Source: JAGOUB01 sp964640945 (lineage in GTDB: Bacteria > Patescibacteriota > Gracilibacteria > Peribacterales > Peribacteraceae). Taken from it: a DNA stretch of 64,000 nucleotides. The position numbers and the translations under genes are program-made. The DNA is taken from NCBI GenBank assembly GCA_964640945.1, contig CAZXIV010000001.1:62001-126000 (forward strand). The letters are read 5' to 3'. The notes below the pieces were generated by a model. That model searched no databases. It was not told where the DNA came from and saw only the letters and a list, made by a program, of their open reading frames with translations. Below, piece by piece: positions 57,847-64,000 of this stretch. The first letter of the stretch is position 1. The number at the start of each line of letters is the position of its first letter.

Positions 57847-59061
57847 TCAGAGAGGCGACACCTTATAAAAGCCTCTTTTCCCAATCTTAATCTGTAGTTC
57901 AGCAGTGATATCAGCGAATTTGTACTGAACGTCTGTAATCTTAGTTCCATCAACAGTAATAGACCCACTCTTAATTAATTCGCGAACCTGATTTTTACTC
58001 TTTGATTTTTCAATTGCCACACAAAGATCCACGAGCGACAAATTGCTACCCTGCAACCCTAATGACTGCAGTGAAACCTCTTTATATTCTTTTGATGACA
58101 AATCTCTCTTCTGTACTTGCTGATAAAAGTATTCTTCTGCTTTTTGAGCGGCAGCCTGATTGTGATATTGGGCCACCACGTTAGCCGCCACAAGCTTCTT
58201 GACCTCCATTGGATTTTTACCGGACTGAAGTTCTTTCTTTATCGCTCCCTTTTCTTCTTGGGAGAAATTAGTAGTCAAATCTATGTATTCTTCCAGAAGT
58301 GCATCTGGTATAGACATTATTTTGCCATACATATTCTCCGGCTCTTCGGTAAGTCCAATATAATTATTTTGAGATTTGCTCATTTTTTCAGAGCCATCTA
58401 TGCCGCGAAGAAGAGGCATACAAAGCGCAATCTGCGCAGCCTGCTTTCTCACCTCTTGCATGTATCTACCAACAAGAATGTTAAATAATTGATCGGTACC
58501 ACCAATCTCAATATCCGAATTCACCGCAACAGAGTCATATCCTTGGAGAATGGGATAGATCAACTCATGAGTTGAGATGGAAATGCCAGACTCATAGCGT
58601 TGCTTGAAATCCCTTCTTTCAATAATTTGAGCTAAAGTTGTAGCAGACACAAGCTTGATCGTGTCTCGCATGCTCATTTTATCGAACCACTCGGAGTTGA
58701 ATTTAACTTCAATCTTTGAAACATCTAATACCTTCGATAACTGATCGAGATATGTGCGAGCATTTTCTTGAATTTGTTCCTCAGCCAAAGGAGGACGCGC
58801 TTTATTCTTTCCTGTGGGATCACCGATGTACGCGGTAAAATCACCAAGAATCACAACAATCTTGTGACCTGCATCCTGGAACTCCTTGAGTTTCTTTAGA
58901 ACGACAGCATGACCCAAATGTAGATCGGGAGCAGTAGGGTCGAAACCGAGTTTGATAATTAATGGGCGACTCTCCTTTTTTGCCAATGCCAATTTCTCAT
59001 TGAGGCCATTCTCGGGGACAAGTTTAGCAATGCCTTCCTCAAGTGGATCGAGTTTTTCCAT
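57847..59061 (-). CDS. tyrS: Tyrosyl-tRNA synthetase
   Basis: 404 aa. Class I synthetase with DPTAPDLHLGHAVVL (HLGH variant of HIGH at residues 48-51), TGKNKARPPL, GGTDQLFNILVGR, GSEKMSKSQNNYIG near residue 230 and an S4 RNA-binding domain over the last ~65 residues (SKNQVRELIKSGSITVDG). This is the TyrZ-like bacterial subgroup. The gene is AT-rich relative to the first 54 kb, so it is either the native gene in a low-GC region or an acquired copy. A Tyr-related enzyme lies 4 kb downstream on the same strand. Confidence 0.95.
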   Translation of the reverse strand: MEKLDPLEEGIAKLVPENGLNEKLALAKKESRPLIIKLGFDPTAPDLHLGHAVVLKKLKEFQDAGHKIVVILGDFTAYIGDPTGKNKARPPLAEEQIQENARTYLDQLSKVLDVSKIEVKFNSEWFDKMSMRDTIKLVSATTLAQIIERRDFKQRYESGISISTHELIYPILQGYDSVAVNSDIEIGGTDQLFNILVGRYMQEVRKQAAQIALCMPLLRGIDGSEKMSKSQNNYIGLTEEPENMYGKIMSIPDALLEEYIDLTTNFSQEEKGAIKKELQSGKNPMEVKKLVAANVVAQYHNQAAAQKAEEYFYQQVQKRDLSSKEYKEVSLQSLGLQGSNLSLVDLCVAIEKSKSKNQVRELIKSGSITVDGTKITDVQYKFADITAELQIKIGKRGFYKVSPL

Positions 59062-59186
59062 TAAAAGTACGAAGTTTATAAAACAAGCATAAGCATATAG
59101 GCTTGTTGAATCTTGTCAAATTGGCATATTAGGCAACAATAACACATAGGAATTGACTAAACATTAAAGTATTATATTGTAATTGT
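59062..59186. promoter_or_regulatory. AT-rich divergent promoter region of tyrS and the APH-like gene
   Basis: 125 bp, very AT-rich. On the plus strand TTGACT (59154-59159) precedes overlapping TATTAT/TATATT -10-like sequences near 59170-59178. The ATG at 59187 then follows within about 8-11 nt. No T-box-like structure was recognised for tyrS. Confidence 0.35.
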
Positions 59187-60143
59187 ATGGAAACTGCACT
59201 TGATCGGGCTCACCGTGCTTTAGAGGTTGCAGACATGGATTCCTCCTTAGAGATGAGGAGAGTTGAAAGTATGGCAAATGAAGTCTGGATATTGGCTGAA
59301 CATGTTTTAAGAATTGGGATCTCGCACAAGCTAAACCTAGAGGCTGAGACCAAGCTTTTGTCTCAGTTACCAAAAGAAGTAAAGTCACCTAAATTGATAA
59401 AGTACGGTTCCGATAGCCAAATGGCGTGGATGCTCCTAGAAAAAATTGAAGGGGAAAAATTAATAAATGTATGGCCACATCTTTCCGATTCTGAACAAAT
59501 ACATGTGATCGTAGAATTAGCAGAAATTTTAAAATCTTTACACGGAACGACTGCCGAGATGGAAAATAATCCGGATCGAGCCTCCCTACGATCCATTAAA
59601 TTGGATGATTTAAGAATCACCATCAGTCAGTTAAAGCAAAATCCAGTATTTGATTCTGGTCTTATTCGTGAAGCAGAGAACTTTGTTGAGAATTCAGAAA
59701 AAATAGCTGCAGCAGCGGTTCCACATGGGCTGATTCATGGAGATCTGCACTTTGAAAATGTTCTTTGGAATAAAGGGCGAGTTTCTGCGTTATTGGATTT
59801 TGAATATGCTACAACAGGACCTATAGATCTGGAATTGGACATGATTCTTAGATTTTGCGCTCATCCCTACTTATTTGTTCCTGATGGCATGGAGGATCAG
59901 GCGAAGCCTGAGGCGTACCAAAAAATGCCTCAGCTTCTTAGGGAGAAGTATCCAGAGATGTTCAAGTTTCCACAGGGTTTTGAGAGAGCAATGTTTTACA
60001 GCATTGCTTTTGAGGTATGCGCATTGGTAAAAAATCCTCCCTCGACAATTGAAGGATTGCCTGAGTGGCACCCATATAATCGTCTTCAGTGTTCGATGGA
60101 AGGAAAGGGATATCTTGAATCTTTTAAATCATTATTCGCATGA
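59187..60143 (+). CDS. APH/choline-kinase-like phosphotransferase
   Basis: 318 aa. The kinase C-lobe is clear: catalytic loop HGDLHFEN (184-191) and metal-binding DFE (204-206) with the usual following DLELDMILR. The N-lobe (about 25-90) carries LLEKIEGEKL as hinge. It could phosphorylate an amino alcohol, a sugar or an aminoglycoside. Its stop overlaps the start of the glycosyltransferase gene (ATGA at 60140), implying a joint pathway, which favours a role in glycan or lipid head-group modification over drug resistance. Confidence 0.82.
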   Translation: METALDRAHRALEVADMDSSLEMRRVESMANEVWILAEHVLRIGISHKLNLEAETKLLSQLPKEVKSPKLIKYGSDSQMAWMLLEKIEGEKLINVWPHLSDSEQIHVIVELAEILKSLHGTTAEMENNPDRASLRSIKLDDLRITISQLKQNPVFDSGLIREAENFVENSEKIAAAAVPHGLIHGDLHFENVLWNKGRVSALLDFEYATTGPIDLELDMILRFCAHPYLFVPDGMEDQAKPEAYQKMPQLLREKYPEMFKFPQGFERAMFYSIAFEVCALVKNPPSTIEGLPEWHPYNRLQCSMEGKGYLESFKSLFA

Positions 60144-61369
60144 TTGTGGAAAATGAACTTATACCTCCGGCGTTTGAATTAGAAAAACTCGATAGAAAGT
60201 TCGACGAAGATGTAGAACAGGTGAAGGAATTGATTCGTAGACATGAAAGCCAGGTTCTCTATGAAAAAAATGCAATTCTGGGGATGGTATCAGTGGGACC
60301 AAACTCCAAGCCATTTCTGCAAAATTCTCTTCAGAGAATAATTGCACAAGCAGGAGAAACTAATCATAGAATTGATCTGTTAGTTGGTTTAAATAATGGC
60401 GTTCGCACCGAAGAAGTGCTGCCTAACCTATCCATACTGGCAGAAGAAGTATCCTTGCTGACGACAGATGAAAAAAAGTTTCCCGCCGAAGCCTCTCAAG
60501 TAAGGGATGCATCGGGTACATTCCTGATTTCAAATCCGCACAAGCATAACAATCGAGTTTTCATTCTTGAACAACCTGAATCGGCTCACTCGGCAGGTAA
60601 AATTAGGATGCTCAGGGATATGTATGGTTTGTGTGATAGAAGCACAATGCATCACCATGATTCGGAAAGAGCCTGGCAACCGCCAGAGCATACAATCTTA
60701 TTTGATAGAGAGTCCTTATTTTGGAAGGTGCCCGAAAATGATCCTCCAGAACCAAATTCGAATGGTCTGAAACTTCTCATGGAACAGTTAAAAAAGGATT
60801 CTATTGATTTAATTGGATCGCAAACATGGTCTTGTGTTTATAGACTGATTGGAGAAAGTGCGGAACCGGATATAAATCAGCCAATATCCATTCGAATGCA
60901 GCTTCTGAATCACCCTCATATTAGAAGGAATAATAGGATATTGCCCGGGGGTGGCACGCTGGGGAAGACATCTCATGTTTGGGCACTAGGCGGTTTTATC
61001 GCTGAAAAATATCCAGGTTTGCAGGCAGAAGATTTACTTTTAACAATGCTGGCGAGTCGTACGTCGAAATGGGGATTTTCACCGAATGTGACTGTCATGA
61101 ATAAATGCGGAAGTGCCAGTGATCAGAATGAAGTGGATCAACATGCAAGATGGCACGCTGTTACCCTTGATGTGTATGAACATTTCTCGCCCGAGAGACA
61201 CATTCAGCGAAATCCTAGACTACTTGATATTCTTCCTACGAGACTGGAAATGCAGTTATTAAAGTACAATCCGTATAAAATCCTGAAGCTTTTATATCAA
61301 AATACTCAGATTATGAGGAAAGCTTCTAAAATGAAGGGAGACTTGCTAAATGGCAACGCTCATTGGTGA
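60140..61369 (+). CDS. Putative GT-A-fold glycosyltransferase
   Basis: 409 aa. After a charged N-terminus, ILGMVSVGPNSKPFLQNSLQRI and IDLLVGLNNG resemble the first strands of a GT2-like nucleotide-sugar domain. AGKIRMLRDMYGL is the position where GT2 enzymes hold the AGK loop. FDRESLFW and GGTLGKTSHVWALGGFIAEKYP follow. A canonical DxD is not certain. No membrane helices. Coupled to the APH-like gene by a 4-base overlap; convergent with the HAD-glycosyltransferase gene (10-base overlap). Confidence 0.6.
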   Translation: MIVENELIPPAFELEKLDRKFDEDVEQVKELIRRHESQVLYEKNAILGMVSVGPNSKPFLQNSLQRIIAQAGETNHRIDLLVGLNNGVRTEEVLPNLSILAEEVSLLTTDEKKFPAEASQVRDASGTFLISNPHKHNNRVFILEQPESAHSAGKIRMLRDMYGLCDRSTMHHHDSERAWQPPEHTILFDRESLFWKVPENDPPEPNSNGLKLLMEQLKKDSIDLIGSQTWSCVYRLIGESAEPDINQPISIRMQLLNHPHIRRNNRILPGGGTLGKTSHVWALGGFIAEKYPGLQAEDLLLTMLASRTSKWGFSPNVTVMNKCGSASDQNEVDQHARWHAVTLDVYEHFSPERHIQRNPRLLDILPTRLEMQLLKYNPYKILKLLYQNTQIMRKASKMKGDLLNGNAHW

Positions 61370-63147
61370 TCAGCGCTCAAGACTCCTTTATAGATTTTTT
61401 TGTGTTCGGAAAGAATGGATACGAATTCCTGGGAACGCCAATATCCTGCTGGTTTCAAAGAAGGTGAATGGTGAATCTGAGTCAGCACATCGGAATAAGG
61501 CATTGGATTTTTTTCATCGGTGTGCTTCGACCATACCCGCACTTCATTCCATTGTTCCGCATAAAAACCCACATCGGATGCAGCGACATGACATCCGCAA
61601 TCCCTTGCAAGTTCTAACTGCCCGCTATGGGTTCCCCAAAGATAGGGAAGAATAATCGCGTGTGATCGAAGGAAGGCTTGCATCATCACAGTATCTGATA
61701 TCTCCTTCATACAAATCACTTCAATTCGTGGGTTATTCATCATTTTCTGTAATTCTGCATATTTCCTTGCAGATTCAATATCCATTGAAGCAGGATCGAT
61801 GTCGCGATAAATAATTTGTAAACGAGCATCATTCAAAGACGGGCATTCTAAAAATTGTGCAATCGCTGGAATAAAGTCCTTGCTTTTGCGGAAGTCCCCG
61901 ATATGTATCGTGAACAGGCCGGGATCTTTTTTGATCAATTCAGCTTCTTGTTGGACAAGAGATGGATGAGCTATGTATCCATGCGGAATTACGCTAACCT
62001 TTTTATCATTTCCGAAGGTCACTTCCAGCCATCTGGCGCAGCTCTCGGTGAGAGTGGTAACCGCATCTGCATTTTCAAAGAGTATCCGTTCAGAAGTTGA
62101 ATCATCGGATTCTGTGAGAAGGCTTCTACGATCATGACACGTCCAAATGATTGGCTTTTTCTTTTGCTTAAAATAGGAAACCAGTTTTTCAAGTTGCACT
62201 GGTGCAATCAAATAATGTTCGAAATGAAAATGCACCACATCATACTCTTCTGGAGGGAATTCCTTCTCGAGATATTCAGGAGTCGTTGTTGCAGAATCCG
62301 CAAAGAAGTCGTCGTCAGGATTTGCAAATTGGATGTCATTTCCGTTATCAAATCTCTTGGTATATGGATGATAAGAGGGAAGACTGAGCACCCTTACAAT
62401 GTCACTCCTCATTGCCTCAATTGAGTCCCTTATTTTAAGAAAATCATCAAAAGTTTCATATGGAACTCCATGAGACTCACAATATGAAGAAAGTTTATTC
62501 GTTGCAAAGACACGATCGACACAATCAGCAACTTCAAAGTCAGACGATCCATCACCTGCAAGCATAATGCTTCTGGCTCGATTCTTTCGCAGTAGATTGG
62601 CAATCGTCCTCTTATCCGGATAAGAAAGCTTTCCTGTATTGGGCCACTGCGATTGGACGTTCCAGTCATGGTCGTTGATTGTGCCAATATGATTGCATAT
62701 GACCGTCAACGAATCGCGCGTCAAAGAAAAAATATCTTCGACCGTTCGAGGAAATGATAGCTTGAAATCATTGCCAAGAATCTCACGTATGTAGAGATCC
62801 CATCCTGAACTAATAATGAGTGGCTGAATGTTGTGTTTTTCACATGTGCTTAGGAATTCTTTGAAGCCCCTCCTTATAGTGATTTTTCTTTCCAATAATA
62901 ATCGTAGTTGATCTACGGATCCCTTGAAGGATGAGACGAATGCTTCTGTTAGTTCTTTGTGCGTATATTGTCCCTCATCATAGAGTTGGCCGATAGCCAG
63001 CCAATCAGTTGTAGAGAATTCGCGCATGATTTCATCACAAACATCCTGCTCTGTGATAGTCCCGTCAAAATCGCATAGAAAGACATCTCTTGGGAATTCA
63101 TGATCATTGGTATCCCCTTTATGCATATTACGAATGGTTAAATTCAT
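61360..63147 (-). CDS. Fused HAD phosphatase and GT-B glycosyltransferase
   Basis: 595 aa. Residues ~20-235 are a HAD phosphatase of the SerB/MtnX subgroup: nucleophile loop DFDGT (26-30), motif II LIISSGWD, and motif III-IV with DKRTIANLLRK and LAGDGSSDFEVAD. Residues ~250-590 are a family-4-like glycosyltransferase: VVHFHFEHYLIAP, VSVIPHGY, TIHIGDFRKSKD and the donor-site HSGQLELARDCGCHVAASD. The fusion suggests that a phosphorylated product is dephosphorylated and a sugar attached in one pathway. The start at 63147 has AGAGG upstream and overlaps the end of the decarboxylase gene by 20 bases. Confidence 0.82.
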   Translation of the reverse strand: MNLTIRNMHKGDTNDHEFPRDVFLCDFDGTITEQDVCDEIMREFSTTDWLAIGQLYDEGQYTHKELTEAFVSSFKGSVDQLRLLLERKITIRRGFKEFLSTCEKHNIQPLIISSGWDLYIREILGNDFKLSFPRTVEDIFSLTRDSLTVICNHIGTINDHDWNVQSQWPNTGKLSYPDKRTIANLLRKNRARSIMLAGDGSSDFEVADCVDRVFATNKLSSYCESHGVPYETFDDFLKIRDSIEAMRSDIVRVLSLPSYHPYTKRFDNGNDIQFANPDDDFFADSATTTPEYLEKEFPPEEYDVVHFHFEHYLIAPVQLEKLVSYFKQKKKPIIWTCHDRRSLLTESDDSTSERILFENADAVTTLTESCARWLEVTFGNDKKVSVIPHGYIAHPSLVQQEAELIKKDPGLFTIHIGDFRKSKDFIPAIAQFLECPSLNDARLQIIYRDIDPASMDIESARKYAELQKMMNNPRIEVICMKEISDTVMMQAFLRSHAIILPYLWGTHSGQLELARDCGCHVAASDVGFYAEQWNEVRVWSKHTDEKNPMPYSDVLTQIHHSPSLKPAGYWRSQEFVSILSEHKKIYKGVLSADHQ

Positions 63148-64000
63148 GCTTTGCCTCTGCCAACCTGTCGATCAAAGTATCGGCAGACTCAGCCGTGATA
63201 TAAGGGTTTAGTGGGTAAATTCTGAGCGCCACTACCGGACTTCCGGTATCCGTATAAAATGCAGCTGAAGATTTGCTCAGACCGATACCAGTGTCGCCTT
63301 TAACTTTATTGGCGAAAAGCCATTTAGCAAATTTGCTCGTATAATCGTTATTTTGGCGCAAGAGTTGATCGTCCGTGAGTTCACGTGCATGTGTTCCGCT
63401 GGTATCAGTTCCCTCTGGATAGCAACGCACAAAAATGTCACAACCATAGGGTTCCTGATTTACGGCATACATTCCGCTTGATTCATGCTGTCGAATTTTT
63501 TCTCTCATGCGCTCGGACATTTCAAAGCTATGTCCCAATAATGATTGATAACCCTCTTTTCCAATCGACTGTAGAGTGAGCCATGTTGCCAGAATATTCG
63601 CTGCGGAACGTGAAGTTTCCAGAGAGAATGTTCCGGGATTGTACGTTTCATGCTCATGGAAAAGAGGAGTCATGATCTTTCCATCTCTTCTGAGTCTTCC
63701 GAGATCTTCCTTATTCTTAACCATTACCATACTCGATACATAAGGCATATACCCTGTCTTGTGGAAATCTACGCCAAAGGAGTCAACATACTTCAACGTT
63801 CGGAGCCTCTCTGTTACTTTCTTGATTTTCATTAGCACCGGCTCAGTAAATCCCAACTTGTTCTGGTCAATGTCATAATCAAGAAAGTTCAAATATGCCC
63901 AGCCCAAAACCGCATCTGCATGGAGATGAGGTGAGTAATCAAGCTGGTAATCTTTTACGAGTCCTTCTCGCATCGTGTGTATGGATTCAAAGTCATCAAT
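63128..64000 (-). CDS. PLP-dependent group II amino-acid decarboxylase (partial)
   Basis: The reading frame is open to the window edge, so only the C-terminal ~290 residues are seen; the ATG at 63973 is internal. HLHADAVLGW has the Asp that binds the PLP nitrogen, and DSFGVDFHKTGYMPY carries the PLP lysine (Lys codon at 63758-63760). HKxGYxPY is typical of the tyrosine/diaminobutyrate decarboxylase branch. SLETSRSAANILATWLTLQSIG follows as in the family. The substrate is undetermined; Tyr, Ser, Asp or diaminobutyrate are candidates. It is the first gene in view of an operon with the HAD-glycosyltransferase. Confidence 0.85.
   Translation of the reverse strand: MDDFESIHTMREGLVKDYQLDYSPHLHADAVLGWAYLNFLDYDIDQNKLGFTEPVLMKIKKVTERLRTLKYVDSFGVDFHKTGYMPYVSSMVMVKNKEDLGRLRRDGKIMTPLFHEHETYNPGTFSLETSRSAANILATWLTLQSIGKEGYQSLLGHSFEMSERMREKIRQHESSGMYAVNQEPYGCDIFVRCYPEGTDTSGTHARELTDDQLLRQNNDYTSKFAKWLFANKVKGDTGIGLSKSSAAFYTDTGSPVVALRIYPLNPYITAESADTLIDRLAEAKHEFNHS

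Overview
The window looks like chromosome of an uncultured, small-genome bacterium, most like the Patescibacteria (Candidate Phyla Radiation). This is an inference from the gene families: a DUF4870 protein, a TrmB-type regulator, Ser-rich lipoproteins, a DUF4215 Cys-rich surface protein and many short orphan proteins, with almost no biosynthesis. TGA is a normal stop codon, so the UGA=Gly code of Gracilibacteria/Absconditabacteria is excluded. Positions 1 to about 54,350 are GC-rich and tightly packed. From about 54.5 kb to the end the DNA is clearly more AT-rich, and the gene content and translation signals change.

Layout. 0-1.6 kb: end of an ABC importer operon. 1.7-4.1 kb: a radical SAM gene divergent from a TrmB-like regulator. 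4.1-5.6 kb: tRNA-Pro followed by two one-gene segments, each closed by a copy of the tRNA 3' end. 5.6-18 kb: priA, a SpoU methyltransferase, frr, pyrH, tRNA-Arg, a 12-repeat Cys-rich surface protein, ftsL-like, rsmH and tRNA-Ser(GCU). 18-26 kb: a PD-(D/E)XK protein, ROK kinase, gnd, an SLH protein, a C39-like lipoprotein, transketolase and tRNA-Ser(UGA). 26-36 kb: DedA, lipoproteins, recG, miaA, clpP and tgt. 36.4-45.0 kb: a complete V/A-type ATPase operon (stalk, I, K, E, C, F, A, B, D) with an apparent Na+ site in its rotor subunit. 45-48.5 kb: rplU, pyk, eno. 48.6-54.4 kb: apbE facing a putative FMN-carrying lipoprotein, a sugar dehydrogenase, a Pif1-like helicase and small membrane or lipoproteins, ending in a frameshifted pyrophosphatase remnant. 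54.5-64 kb: an AT-richer accessory region with orphan genes, two GNATs, a HIT protein, a tyrosyl-tRNA synthetase and a cluster of APH-like kinase, glycosyltransferase, HAD-glycosyltransferase fusion and PLP decarboxylase.

Working together: ROK kinase, gnd, transketolase, pyk and eno give a partial sugar-fermentation and pentose-phosphate backbone. The V-type ATPase would couple ATP to an ion gradient. ApbE plus its lipoprotein suggests extracytoplasmic flavin redox chemistry. Tgt, MiaA, RsmH, SpoU, Frr and L21 are translation housekeeping.

Two patterns run through the GC-rich part. First, at least 15 genes have a -10 hexamer ending 6-7 nt before the start codon, so their mRNAs should be leaderless; others have 15-25 nt pyrimidine-rich leaders without Shine-Dalgarno sequences. 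Second, the tRNA genes are accompanied by displaced copies of their own ends, some bordering single-gene segments.
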